31,363 nt of DNA. Origin: Methanobacterium sp. UBA294. GTDB taxonomy: Archaea; Methanobacteriota; Methanobacteria; Methanobacteriales; Methanobacteriaceae. Shown here piece after piece: positions 1 through 8,403 of the stretch. Under the pieces are notes generated by a model. The model made no database searches, had not been told where the DNA came from, and was given only the letters and a program-made list of their open reading frames with translations. A program made the translations under genes and the position numbers. The number at the start of each line of letters is the position of its first letter. The first letter of the stretch is position 1. Where the stretch lies: the NCBI GenBank assembly GCA_002494495.1, contig DACB01000013.1, forward strand, positions 18,725-50,087. Direction: 5' to 3'.

Positions 1-63
1 TGCGGATTCACCTGGTTTGAGTTCATAATATCCGCCACATTTATCACAGACAAGATATCCCAT
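1..63 (-). CDS. Zinc-ribbon protein, N-terminal fragment (runs off the window)
   Basis: Only the first 21 codons are inside the window, starting with ATG at 63. The reading begins MGYLVCDKCGGYYELKPGE. The CxxC pair (C6, C9) followed by GGYYEL is the first half of a zinc-ribbon knuckle, a start seen in many short or multidomain methanobacterial proteins. A purine-rich GAGATGA lies a few bases upstream as ribosome binding site. The second CxxC and any further domain lie outside the window, so the function cannot be named. The next gene on the same strand ends only 44 bases upstream (108), so the two may be co-transcribed. Confidence 0.6.
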   Translation of the reverse strand, partial: MGYLVCDKCGGYYELKPGESA

Positions 64-107
64 CTAAATTCATCTCATATTAACAATTTTTTGATTTATA
101 AGATTCT

Positions 108-641
108 TTAACTTGCAGTTAGTTGGGCATAATCTGGCATATATACGCCTAATTGTTCATCTTCAGCAAATGCAAGGTCAGTATAATATTCTACGTCTGG
201 TATATTATTATTTTCTGCCGCCTTTGCAGCCAAGTAATAGTAATAATAGGATTTTATATAATGTTTATGGAATTCTTTATATTTTTCAGGAGGTTTTTTA
301 GCTTGGGCACCCTGATATAATTGATATAATTGATATGAACTTCCCATGGCATTTTCCCATCGTTTATAATCTTCTTTAACCCATTGCCTATAGCTCTCTT
401 CCTCTGATAGAGTAGGTTGATTAGAGGTGGTATCAACTGTTGGAGTAGATTCTGTAGCTGTTGGAGCAGTAGCTTGAGTTTGAGTGTTTGAATTACTATC
501 AGCTGACATCATTCCAAATATTCCCACTATTATGAATATTCCTATGCAACAGCTTCCAAAAACAATACCGCCTTGCACTATACCACTTTGTCTTGTAAAC
601 CAATTTTTTTTCTTTTCGGTTTTTTCAGTTTGTTTTGCCAG
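108..641 (-). CDS. Membrane-anchored hypothetical protein, probable CTG start
   Basis: I do not recognise a named family. The protein has a short cytoplasmic start rich in Lys and Glu, one hydrophobic segment (GGIVFGSCCIGIFIIVGIFG), a Ser/Thr/Gln-rich linker of about 40 residues, and a C-terminal helical domain of about 95 residues rich in Tyr, Lys and Glu. This is the build of a single-pass protein with an extracytoplasmic domain. The first ordinary start is GTG at 578, inside the coding context and with no good ribosome binding site. The frame stays open 21 codons further up to a CTG at 641, read as (M)AKQTEKTEKKKNWFTRQSG. A GAGGGGA motif sits about 6 bases before this CTG, so I place the start there. 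The C-terminal domain is not identified. If 578 is used, the protein has 156 residues; with 641 it has 177. Confidence 0.7.
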   Translation of the reverse strand: MAKQTEKTEKKKNWFTRQSGIVQGGIVFGSCCIGIFIIVGIFGMMSADSNSNTQTQATAPTATESTPTVDTTSNQPTLSEEESYRQWVKEDYKRWENAMGSSYQLYQLYQGAQAKKPPEKYKEFHKHYIKSYYYYYLAAKAAENNNIPDVEYYTDLAFAEDEQLGVYMPDYAQLTAS

Positions 642-730
642 TTAAATCCCCTCATTTAAATTATATAATTTCTTTTTAATAAAAACCCTAAGAATTTTGA
701 ACAATTTTTGCCATTATGAACTTTAAATCT

Positions 731-965
731 CTATAAATTAATGAATATTGTCCATTTTAAAGCTTTAATTAATATACCCAGTCCTATTCCTCCTTATCCC
801 TGTGAAGAATCTTAATGAATTTTTGCTTAACCGTAAATTTATTAGTTGGGTAAATCCATCAATAAAAGCTGGAATTAATATTATTAAACCTAATATAATT
901 AGATAAGACGTGTATTGTACGTAAATGAAATAAACATAAGTGAAATAAGAAAAAGCACCTATTGC
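731..965 (-). pseudogene. DUF2085 membrane protein remnant, 5'-truncated and frameshifted
   Basis: Read on the minus strand from about 965 down, the frame gives IGAFSYFTYVYFIYVQYTSY, then a hydrophobic run, then PAFIDGFTQLINLR and LRFFTG. These are the middle and C-terminal parts of DUF2085 proteins, small methanogen membrane proteins whose N-terminus carries a CHRxPERxF motif and a CxRCTGxY pair. After FFTGI the frame must shift (one extra or two missing bases near 805) to continue GGIGLGILIKALKW to a TAG at 731-733. The N-terminal cysteine and histidine part is absent; the sequence above about 965 reads as another remnant on the plus strand. A stretch of the homology lies in a frame different from the longest open minus-strand frame here. 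The gene is clearly non-functional. Confidence 0.7.
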
Positions 966-1151
966 CTGGAAAATTACTGATCAAAATTATCATACCATTT
1001 ATGAACAAGTTGGGCCTACAATAGAACTCAAGCAATATCATACTTATAAATGGTTCTGGGATACAAAAACTATGGCCCCCCGGGAGTCTATAAAGTTTTT
1101 CCTTATGGTATGGATTATGATTTAAGAAAAACAATTAAAATCACTGAATAG
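946..1151 (+). pseudogene. C-terminal remnant of an unknown protein, frameshifted
   Basis: From about 952 the plus strand reads APIAWKITDQNYHTIYEQVG, then PTIELKQYHTYKWFWDTKT. Near 1076 one base is missing; shifting frame gives GPPGVYKVFPYGMDYDLRKT and IKITE before TAG at 1149-1151. The joined reading, with alternating hydrophobic and polar residues and a GPPGxYKV turn, looks like a beta-sandwich domain at the end of a secreted or surface protein. The stop TAA at 946-948 lies just before, and there is no start codon or ribosome binding site. Upstream, the DNA belongs to a DUF2085 remnant on the other strand, so the fragment was cut off by rearrangement. Family not identified. Confidence 0.55.
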
Positions 1152-1170
1152 TTTAAGATGGTGTTCTTTA

Positions 1171-1367
1171 ATGGCTGAAGGTAAAATAACTGAAAGAACT
1201 CTTTATCCACCTATAAATAAATTTTTAGGTGAATTAGGGTTTCAATCTGTAAGTGAAATAAAATTTAAGACGGGACAACTTGATATTCTCGCTAAAATTG
1301 ATGATAAAACTTTATTATTGAAATTAAAATTGGAGATAAAACTAAAAAATTGAATTATAATTTCTAG
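1171..1367 (+). pseudogene. PD-(D/E)XK nuclease-like N-terminal remnant, frameshifted
   Basis: The open frame starts with ATG at 1171 (MAEGKITERTLYPPINKFLG) and stops at 1353. In the last part the frame reads LLLKLKLEIKLKN, but moving by one base near 1302-1308 gives IIEIKIGDKTKKLNYNF up to TAG at 1365-1367. With the shift, the reading has GQLDILAKID followed about 10 residues later by EIK, the spacing of the catalytic D...E-x-K of PD-(D/E)XK nucleases. Methanogen proteins with this N-terminus are normally several times longer, so the piece is truncated as well as shifted. Which enzyme it came from (restriction-type, repair or DNA-binding helper) cannot be told. Confidence 0.55.
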
Positions 1368-1423
1368 ATTTTTTACTTCATCATAGTCGAATTAAACGAA
1401 ATTATATTATCAAAATCAGTTTT

Positions 1424-1440
1424 AAAAAAAAAATAAAAAA
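1424..1440 (-). terminator. Oligo-T terminator after the M6 protease gene
   Basis: On the minus strand the run TTTTTTATTTTTTTTTT lies about 10 bases past the stop codon at 1450. Runs of T without a strong hairpin are the usual intrinsic termination signal in archaea. Confidence 0.5.
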
Positions 1441-1449
1441 GGGAATATT

Positions 1450-4400
1450 TTAAATTAAAGTTTTCAGGGTCATGCTTAAATTGTCAACCATTCCATTAAG
1501 TTCAGTTTTGGCCGCTGGATCTTTGATAATACTATTTATATTGGTTTTAATCTGTTCTAATCGTAATATAGCACCTTTATAAGCTTTAGCATCAATTATG
1601 TGGTTTAAAGACATAAACATATTTGATAATGTTTTCTTAGATTGATCAGCTTTTTTAACAAAAGCAGCGTTCGGTAGATTCTGTACATTGTTATTAATGG
1701 TATTTGTGTATTGTTGAGGAGTTAATACAGTAACAGTCATGGTATCAGTTCCAACCCCACCATTATTGTCTTTTATTGTTAAAGTTACAGTAAATGTTCC
1801 AGTTTTGGTGTAAGTGTGTGTTGGTGTGAGTGTTCCTGTTACTGGTCCTGAGCCGTCACCAAAGTTCCAAGAATAAGTATGTGTATCTAAGGTTCCTGGA
1901 TCAGTCTTACTTCCTTTAAAGCTTATAGATCTCCCTAATATAACATTTTGGTTAGATCCTGCTTCCACTTGTGGAACAACATTAAGTACTTTTACACTTG
2001 CAGTAGCAGTGGAGGAATTCACACCATCACTGACTTCTAACTTTACAGTGCCAGTGTAATCATCAGACCAAGTATGAGCTATTTTAGGGTCAGATGAGTA
2101 TTGTGCATCCCATGTTCCGTCGTTGTTAAAGTCCCAGCGGTATTGGAGGGCGTCTCCATCAGCATCAGAAGATCCGCCTGCATTAAATGTAATTGGACTT
2201 CCTTCATTTGCTGTGTATGGTCCTCCTGCATTTGCAATTGGTGGAGTATTTATGCTGATATAAGCAGTATCTGTCCTAGTATCGGGTAAAAAACCATCAT
2301 TTACAAGAACTTTTATTAAGCCTTGATAGGCACTCGTCCAGGTATAAGTTACTTTTGGACTAGTAGAATAAGGGGTGTCCCATGTGCCGTCGTTATTAAA
2401 GTCCCATGAATAAAATAGTTCGTCCCCATCAATATCAGAGGATCCACTAGCATCAAGGATAATAGAAATACCTGGTATTCCAGAGTAAGGCCCACCTGCT
2501 TCAGCTATTGGTGGATTATTTATTTTAACAAAAGCAGTATCTGTAGTATAAGTTGTTTTACCATCGAATACAGCGACTTTAACCAAGCCTTGATAACTCT
2601 CTGTCCAAGTATGTTGTATCGTTGGACTGGTACTGTAAGCTGTATCCCATGTTCCATCGTTGTTAAAGTCCCATCCATAGACTAATTCGTCACCGTCAGC
2701 ATCGGTGGATCCATCAGCGTTTAAGATTACTGGATAACCTATTACACCGGAGTAAGGCCCACCGGCATCAGCTACTGGAGGGGCATTAATGTCGATATAA
2801 GCTTTATCGGTGGTATATGTTTTTCCATCAGTTACAGCGACTTTAATTAGGCCATGATAGCTTTCTGTCCAAGTATGTTCGATATATGGGCTTGTACTAT
2901 AAGGTGTGTCCCATATGCCGTCATTGTTAAAGTCCCATCCATAGAATAGTTCATCACCGTCAGCATCAGAGGATTTGCTTGCATCTAATAGTACTGGTTC
3001 TCCTGAAATACTTGAATAAGGATCTCCTGCATCAGCTAATGGTGGAGTATTAATGCTGACAAAAGCTGTATCAGTGCTTATAGTAAGTCCATCAGTTACT
3101 GCTACCTTAATTAAGCCTTGATAGGTACTTGTCCATGTATATCCTAATTTTGGACTTATACTAAAGAATGTGTCCCATGTTCCATCGTTATTTAGATCCC
3201 ATCTATAAGATAGTGATTCTCCATCTGGATCATAAGATCCGCTTGCATCTAAGGTTATTGTGCCATATGGAGTTCCTGAATAGGGCCCTCCGGCATTAGC
3301 AACTGGCGGTAAACTATTATAAGTGAACTTTACTTGGTCTAACCAACCGCAATCTGGTTCGATTCTGGAATATTGGTCTGCTTCATCTTTTTCAAAAGCC
3401 CATATAAGATAATGGAGGCCAGTTTTTAAATGATAGGTTACAGTTTGCCAATTTGTTACGCCACTTATTTGATATATTAGAGCGTTATCTACATAGAACC
3501 TTAGGAAGTCGTGGTTTTGTTCTGAAGAAACCTTCCATTTAAAAGATAAATCTCCAGGACCGGTAACACTTGTTTCTAACCATACAAACATGTTATTATC
3601 TATAGTACTGCTTTGAGCTGAATCAGAACCATCTGCACTGGTGAAACCTTGACCATACCATTCTGATGCTATATCTGTCCCTCCATCAAATGATCCTCCT
3701 TCAGTTCTCCATGATAAACCAGTAGTATCCAATGCTTCAGCAAGTGATATAGGTTTATAAAACCCTAATCGGGTAGTAATTACATCTCCAGCCTCTTTTA
3801 CAATATCATAAACGTTTATGTTAGTAACTTTTTGGGATGTGCCAAAATAGTCTGTATAATAGCTATCGCTGTTTGGTGAAGTGTCTGGACCAAATCTTTT
3901 ACCTGGAATATAGAAATCACCTGCATTCGCAAGTAGGCCTTTTTCTATCTCTTCTAAACCATCAGCTTCCATAAGACGTATTAACTTATGATCAGAGACC
4001 TGATTATTATAAAGGAAATGTGTGTAATCACTATTCATAGTGGCGTCAATATGCCAAATTACCAGCCCTCCAGAAAATATTCCATCGCCTAATAATTTTG
4101 CATCATTACCTGCAGGCCTTCTATTTTGTACCATAAAGTATTCTCCAAATATGCTATGATAATTGGGCATGATTAAAACTGCGTCTTTTGATACATCTGA
4201 TGGTCTGAGGGTTATTTTATATTGATAATCGCCTTGTAGATTATATATCAAGGTAGGCTGGATCCATCCTAAAAGAAACTTGGAAAAACAGTTATGATCA
4301 CCATATTTGTCCATGATATCCATTTTGCCTAAAGCACCATTAGGGCCTTCTTCAGTAGTATAATCATATAAATCTGGTAATCCTAACAAATGACCAGTTT

Positions 4401-5331
4401 CATGAATAACTCCCATTGGCTCGAATACATTTGAACCAATAGTCCAACCAATAGGGGCCCAAACATAAGTTCGTAAATATTTACCCGCACCAGGGACGAA
4501 AAATTTATCATCTACACTCCATATTTTTTCACACGTAACCCAAATGCCTTGTGATCGGTCTTCTGGACCAGTCCAGAGGATGTATAATCCATCTATCCAT
4601 CCATCATTATCATTGTCATACTGGGAAAGATCAACACCCGCCGCTTCTAATCCGTTTTTAATCTCATTTATAACATGTCTCTGCTCATAAGATGTGATTG
4701 CACCACGATTTTCACTCCAAGTTGCAATTCCTATTATATTTCCAGTGATATCAAGCTGTCCATAGGAAGAACGGCTATAAAATCGTGCTAAACTTTCATA
4801 AGGATACATTGATTGATCTCCAGGTCCAAAAAACTTGTTATTAATGTCCTGGTACATTGCTTCATTTGTAGGATAATAATCTAATATTTTATAATCTTGA
4901 AACTCAAGTACGACTACTCCAATTTTAACAGTTCCTTTTGAGGGTAATTTAGGGCGAACCCATTCTGATGCTACCCATGCAGAGTCTCCTGCACTAGAAC
5001 CTAATGTTGCCGGTTCATTACCTGTACTTCCATTATTTATTGTATTGAAAATGTTTTGATTAGATTGCTGTACTAATTGAGGATCTACATCCGTAACTGC
5101 TTGAGGTATATTTTCACTTGTAGAAGTTTCATTATCAGATGCGGTACTAAAATCAGTTCTTGAAGGGCCAACTTTTATAGTTAAAATAGAATCAGATGTA
5201 TTATTAAATTCAGTATTGCATGTTGCAATATTTTCATCATAGGCTGCTGCCGATCCCCCACTAAAAACAAAAACAAAAGCTGAAATAATAATTAAATACT
5301 TTATTTTCTTTATTAATAACCTTCTAATCAA
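1450..5331 (-). CDS. Secreted M6-family metalloprotease with MAM-like region, six PKD domains and helical C-terminus
   Basis: A 1293-residue exported protein. Residues 1-30 form a signal peptide (RRLLIKKIKYLIIISAFVFV). The peptidase domain covers about 130-530 with the zinc motif HETGHLLGLPD (H310, E311, H314, with D320 as likely third ligand), as in M6/immune inhibitor A peptidases. Residues about 535-672 look like the MAM/jelly-roll region that follows the catalytic domain in this family. Six PKD domains start near 674, 762, 850, 939, 1029 and 1119; the first five carry WDxNNDGxWD, the sixth the classic WNFGDG. The last 90 residues are helical and resemble FIMAH-type domains. No C-terminal membrane anchor is visible, so the protein is free or held by the helical tail. 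The start is TTG at 5331, with GAGAGG 8 bases upstream; the nearby ATG at 5339 is out of frame. Its substrate is unknown. Confidence 0.9.
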   Translation of the reverse strand: MIRRLLIKKIKYLIIISAFVFVFSGGSAAAYDENIATCNTEFNNTSDSILTIKVGPSRTDFSTASDNETSTSENIPQAVTDVDPQLVQQSNQNIFNTINNGSTGNEPATLGSSAGDSAWVASEWVRPKLPSKGTVKIGVVVLEFQDYKILDYYPTNEAMYQDINNKFFGPGDQSMYPYESLARFYSRSSYGQLDITGNIIGIATWSENRGAITSYEQRHVINEIKNGLEAAGVDLSQYDNDNDGWIDGLYILWTGPEDRSQGIWVTCEKIWSVDDKFFVPGAGKYLRTYVWAPIGWTIGSNVFEPMGVIHETGHLLGLPDLYDYTTEEGPNGALGKMDIMDKYGDHNCFSKFLLGWIQPTLIYNLQGDYQYKITLRPSDVSKDAVLIMPNYHSIFGEYFMVQNRRPAGNDAKLLGDGIFSGGLVIWHIDATMNSDYTHFLYNNQVSDHKLIRLMEADGLEEIEKGLLANAGDFYIPGKRFGPDTSPNSDSYYTDYFGTSQKVTNINVYDIVKEAGDVITTRLGFYKPISLAEALDTTGLSWRTEGGSFDGGTDIASEWYGQGFTSADGSDSAQSSTIDNNMFVWLETSVTGPGDLSFKWKVSSEQNHDFLRFYVDNALIYQISGVTNWQTVTYHLKTGLHYLIWAFEKDEADQYSRIEPDCGWLDQVKFTYNSLPPVANAGGPYSGTPYGTITLDASGSYDPDGESLSYRWDLNNDGTWDTFFSISPKLGYTWTSTYQGLIKVAVTDGLTISTDTAFVSINTPPLADAGDPYSSISGEPVLLDASKSSDADGDELFYGWDFNNDGIWDTPYSTSPYIEHTWTESYHGLIKVAVTDGKTYTTDKAYIDINAPPVADAGGPYSGVIGYPVILNADGSTDADGDELVYGWDFNNDGTWDTAYSTSPTIQHTWTESYQGLVKVAVFDGKTTYTTDTAFVKINNPPIAEAGGPYSGIPGISIILDASGSSDIDGDELFYSWDFNNDGTWDTPYSTSPKVTYTWTSAYQGLIKVLVNDGFLPDTRTDTAYISINTPPIANAGGPYTANEGSPITFNAGGSSDADGDALQYRWDFNNDGTWDAQYSSDPKIAHTWSDDYTGTVKLEVSDGVNSSTATASVKVLNVVPQVEAGSNQNVILGRSISFKGSKTDPGTLDTHTYSWNFGDGSGPVTGTLTPTHTYTKTGTFTVTLTIKDNNGGVGTDTMTVTVLTPQQYTNTINNNVQNLPNAAFVKKADQSKKTLSNMFMSLNHIIDAKAYKGAILRLEQIKTNINSIIKDPAAKTELNGMVDNLSMTLKTLI
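1720..3312 (-). repeat. PKD repeat array inside the M6 protease gene
   Basis: Six consecutive units with a pitch of 88-90 codons. Five share xPPxAxAGGPYS at the start and WDxNNDGxWDT in the middle. The DNA coding for the WDFNNDG stretch is nearly the same in each of the five, which points to recent duplication or gene conversion. The sixth unit is more distant. Confidence 0.85.
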
Positions 5332-5536
5332 ATTATCATCCTCTCAAATTTTTTAGACCTCCGCAACCATTTTTTAATCAATAAGTAATATTTATTAATA
5401 ATACTAGTCGTAACTAACATTTATATTTATCTTTATTTTTATTAAAAAAAATCATAAAAAGGTTCACGCTTATATATGAATATTGCTATGTCAAAATTCC
5501 TAAAATTAAACTTCATTTCTTTCTTCTAAATAATCT

Positions 5537-6133
5537 TTAATCTGCTTTTTTATGAGCATTACTCTGTTTGTTATAGTTTTTTCTTATCAAAGCAAATACA
5601 ATAACATGTAATAATATTGCAAAAAAGATTGATAAGGCTGAAATTAGTATTGGAACCTGGATATTAGAATAGAATATGATTAAAGCATATATTCCTACTG
5701 GAATTCCTAATATTAAACTTACAAATAATCCGGGATTATATTCCTGGTTTCTAACAGAAAAAATTATATGGGTTAAACTGTTAAATATGGCGAAATTAGG
5801 AATCCATAAGCCAAACATTATGTTCACAGATGATAAAACAGAAAAAATAGGTATCAAAATCCAGACAATTGGAATATTAACCCAAAATATGATTTTATCG
5901 TTTAATGGAAAATCACCTACTTTTACTTTGAACACAGTCCTATTAACATAATTTTTAAATCCATTCCAATTATGTTCCTCAAATTGATGCAATAAATAAA
6001 TAGGGAGTTGAATCCAAATCAAAAATAGAAGGAAATTACTAGGTTTTACAAAAATATAAATAAGTACAGTGATTATAATTGCAAGAAAAAGACTTAATTT
6101 TGCCCAATTTTTATAAAACCAAATAACCATCAT
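5537..6133 (-). CDS. HXXEE domain membrane protein
   Basis: A polytopic membrane protein of 198 residues with about five or six hydrophobic segments. The sequence YLLHQFEEHNWNGF near residue 50 holds the H-x-x-E-E signature that gives the HXXEE family its name. The function of the family is unknown; the conserved His and Glu suggest a metal or catalytic site close to the membrane. I place the start at ATG 6133, with TTGGGGA 5-6 bases upstream; an upstream TTG at 6145 would add four residues but lies on top of that binding site. The neighbouring M6 protease gene is on the same strand, 205 bases downstream, and probably has its own promoter. Confidence 0.8.
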   Translation of the reverse strand: MMVIWFYKNWAKLSLFLAIIITVLIYIFVKPSNFLLFLIWIQLPIYLLHQFEEHNWNGFKNYVNRTVFKVKVGDFPLNDKIIFWVNIPIVWILIPIFSVLSSVNIMFGLWIPNFAIFNSLTHIIFSVRNQEYNPGLFVSLILGIPVGIYALIIFYSNIQVPILISALSIFFAILLHVIVFALIRKNYNKQSNAHKKAD

Positions 6134-6377
6134 AAAAATCCCCAAAACAAACTAATTTTATACTATTATTCAATAATTAAATAATAAATTATCCCCCATA
6201 TAAATATTGGATTTATTAAATGAATGATTAGGAAATTTACACTCCACCTGATTTTACAACTTTCATGGATTAAAGAAATTAAAAGTAATAAGATATTTTC
6301 ACAAATTTATGTTTATTAGTAATAAGTTTTTCTTTTTTAATTTTTTTAATTTCATAATTATTAATTGATATATCCAC

Positions 6378-6413
6378 ATATTTAAATATATTAATATAAA
6401 TATATAAATTAAA
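6378..6413 (+). promoter_or_regulatory. Probable promoter region of the ars operon
   Basis: An uninterrupted A/T stretch with several TATA-box-like strings (TATAAATATATAAAT) ends about 27 bases before the first start codon of the operon at 6440. It begins with the 12-base palindrome ATATTTAAATAT (6378-6389), which could also be an operator, though such palindromes arise easily in DNA this AT-rich. No other TATA-like site is seen inside the operon. Confidence 0.4.
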
Positions 6414-6439
6414 CCATAAAAAATTTTGAAGGGAATTTT

Positions 6440-7223
6440 ATGAATAAAAGCAGAGAATTAAAAAAATTGATTAATTCAGATAAAACACTAATCATGCCGG
6501 ATGCTTTTAATCCTATCAGTGCACAACTAATTGAAAAGGCTGGTTTTAAAGCAGTACAATGTTCAGGGTATAGTTTTTCTTTAGCTGCCGGATATGAGAG
6601 GGAGGTAGATGTTTCTATTGAAGAAAATCTCCTGTGGACAAGTAAAATCGTAGAGTCTGTTGATATTCCTGTTATGGCTGATGCAGAAGATGGATATGGC
6701 GAACCTGAAAAAATATCAGATACGATAACAAGATTCAAGGAAATAGGAGTAGCTGGACTCAACCTGGAAGACCAAATTCAAAACAGAAAAGATTCAGTAT
6801 CCATAGTAAATGAAGACATAATGATACAGAAAATCACAACGGCCAGGGAAATTGCAGATATCAAGAATTATTCTGATTTCATAATTAATGGCCGTACAGA
6901 TGCATTAAAATCTACTTTAAATCGAGTATGGGTTAGAAATTGCTATTGAACGTGCCAACCAATATTTATCTGCAGGTGCAGATTTAGCTTTTATAACATA
7001 TGTGGAAACTTTAGATGAAGTAAAACAAATAACCAAAGAAGTAAAAGGTCCGGTAAGTATAGCAGCGGGACTACCGTATAATATAAAGAATTTTACCTTG
7101 AACGATTTAGAAAATTGTGGAGTAGCAAGAATAAGTCTACCTACTTTACTGGTACTTTCAAGTATAAATATCATGGAAAAAGCTCTAAATTATATAAAAA
7201 AAGATGAATTGAATAAAATTTAG
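6440..7223 (+). pseudogene. Isocitrate lyase/PEP mutase family protein, frameshifted
   Basis: The start ATG at 6440 has GAAGGGAA upstream. The first frame reads MNKSRELKKLINSDKTLIMP, then DAFNPISAQLIEKAGF, MADAEDGYGE (the acidic metal-binding strand) and GLNLEDQIQN, as in the PEP mutase/isocitrate lyase superfamily (TIM barrel, magnesium enzyme acting on C-C or C-P bonds). It ends early at TGA 6947. From 6924 another frame continues EYGLEIAIERANQYLSAGAD and SIAAGLPYNIKNF to TAG at 7221-7223, so one extra base (or two missing) near 6923 splits a gene of about 260 codons. The KRCGH lyase and EDK-KxNS mutase signatures are not seen, so the exact reaction is unknown. It ends 43 bases before arsM on the same strand and is probably the first gene of the arsenic operon. 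Confidence 0.8.
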
Positions 7224-7265
7224 TTATTAAGGTAATTAAAGTGGAAAGAATTGAAGGTGAGACTG

Positions 7266-8024
7266 TTGAAAGATAAAGAAATAAAAAAGAGTGTAAAGGA
7301 AAGATATTCAAAAATAGCGGTTGGAGAAGAATCTACATGTTCGTGTTGTTCAGGAACTGCTCCAGATATTATAGAGCAAGCAAAAGCAGCTGGTTACTCT
7401 GCTGAAGAGATAAAAAGCATACCTGAAGAAGCAATTTTCGGGCTTGGCTGTGGAAATCCCACAGCTCTAGCGGAAATTCATGAAGGAGAGACGGTATTAG
7501 ACCTTGGTTCTGGTGGGGGAATTGATGTATTTCTTGCTGCAAATAAAGTTGGTGTACAAGGTAAAGTAATTGGAGTGGATATGACTGAAGAAATGGTCAA
7601 ATCTGCAATTATAAATGCTGAAAAAGGTGGATATTCTAATGTCGAGTTTAGATTAGGCGAAATAGAGAACTTACCTATAGAAGATAACTCTGTGGATGTT
7701 ATAATTAGTAATTGTGTTATAAACCTCACTCCAGATAAATTAGTAGCATATAAGGAAGCATTTCGGGTTTTAAAACCTGATGGAAGAATATTAGTCTCTG
7801 ATTTAGTCACCATAGGAGATCTTCCTGAAGAAATCCGCAGAAGCTTTGAGGCCTGGTCTAATTGCATAGCAGGAGCTATGGAAAAGGATGATTATATTGA
7901 TACTATTAAAAATTCAGGGTTTTCTAAAGTTGAAGTAGTAGAAGCACATTATTATACTGAACCGGAGATGGATGTCCGATTAGAGGGTAAAATTCTTAGT
8001 ATACAAGTTAAAGCAAAAAAATAA
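7266..8024 (+). CDS. arsM: Arsenite methyltransferase ArsM
   Basis: A cytoplasmic SAM-dependent methyltransferase that turns As(III) into methylated arsenicals. The SAM motif is VLDLGSGGGID (residues 77-87). The three cysteines known to bind As(III) in the family are present: C62 (GLGCGNP), C150 (SNCVIN) and C200 (NCIAGA). An extra cysteine cluster TCSCCSG lies near residue 25. I use TTG at 7266 as start because AGGTGAG sits five bases before it and the reading MKDKEIKKSVKERYSKIA fits the family; an in-frame TTG at 7251 would add five residues without a binding site. Length 252 is typical. arsR follows with little or no gap. Identification is secure; whether the product is mono- or polymethylated cannot be read. 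Confidence 0.95.
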   Translation: MKDKEIKKSVKERYSKIAVGEESTCSCCSGTAPDIIEQAKAAGYSAEEIKSIPEEAIFGLGCGNPTALAEIHEGETVLDLGSGGGIDVFLAANKVGVQGKVIGVDMTEEMVKSAIINAEKGGYSNVEFRLGEIENLPIEDNSVDVIISNCVINLTPDKLVAYKEAFRVLKPDGRILVSDLVTIGDLPEEIRRSFEAWSNCIAGAMEKDDYIDTIKNSGFSKVEVVEAHYYTEPEMDVRLEGKILSIQVKAKK

Positions 8025-8035
8025 TGAGGAATAAA

Positions 8036-8398
8036 ATGTCTTCTTGTCAAATAGATTCAGATCAACTCAGTAAAGAACAGATTAAAAATTTAGAGAATAT
8101 TATATCTAAATTGCCTTCTGAGGATGATTTAAATTATAATTCAGATGTATTAAAAGCTCTTGCAGATCCCACAAGATTAAAAATTGTTTATATTTTAAAA
8201 TATGGTGAATTATGCGTCTGTGAGATAATATCTGCACTTGATAAACCACAACCGACAGTGTCCCATCATTTGAATGTATTAAAAAAGGCAGGTTTTTTAA
8301 AGTGGAGGAAAGAAGGGGTTTGGACTCATTACAGTTTGAAAAGCCCTAAAACATCAACCAACATTGATAAATTAATAGAATTAGTTCAATTAAGGTGA
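8036..8398 (+). CDS. arsR: ArsR-family arsenic-responsive repressor
   Basis: A winged-helix repressor of about 120 residues. The recognition helix region reads KPQPTVSHHLNVLKKAG and the wing KEGVWTHYSL. The ELCVCEI motif in the preceding helix has the CxC pair that binds As(III) or Sb(III) in the classic ArsR proteins; binding releases it from DNA. I choose ATG at 8036 with GAGGAA five bases upstream; the ATG at 8024 overlaps the arsM stop (TAATG) and could also serve, adding four residues. The gene ends at TGA 8398, six bases before the next start, so the operon is tightly packed and ArsR probably controls its own operon. Confidence 0.93.
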   Translation: MSSCQIDSDQLSKEQIKNLENIISKLPSEDDLNYNSDVLKALADPTRLKIVYILKYGELCVCEIISALDKPQPTVSHHLNVLKKAGFLKWRKEGVWTHYSLKSPKTSTNIDKLIELVQLR

Positions 8399-8403
8399 AT
8401 ATT

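Noticed and set aside
859..1134. 91-codon minus-strand open frame
   Set aside because: It crosses both the DUF2085 remnant and the opposite-strand remnant in a frame that matches neither; composition looks random.
2101..2289. Plus-strand frame inside the PKD region
   Set aside because: Shadow of the repeat-coding minus strand; Cys-rich composition is a by-product of the antisense codons.
6378..6389. ATATTTAAATAT as an ArsR operator
   Set aside because: A palindrome of this kind is expected by chance in such AT-rich DNA; it overlaps the promoter, so it is only mentioned there.
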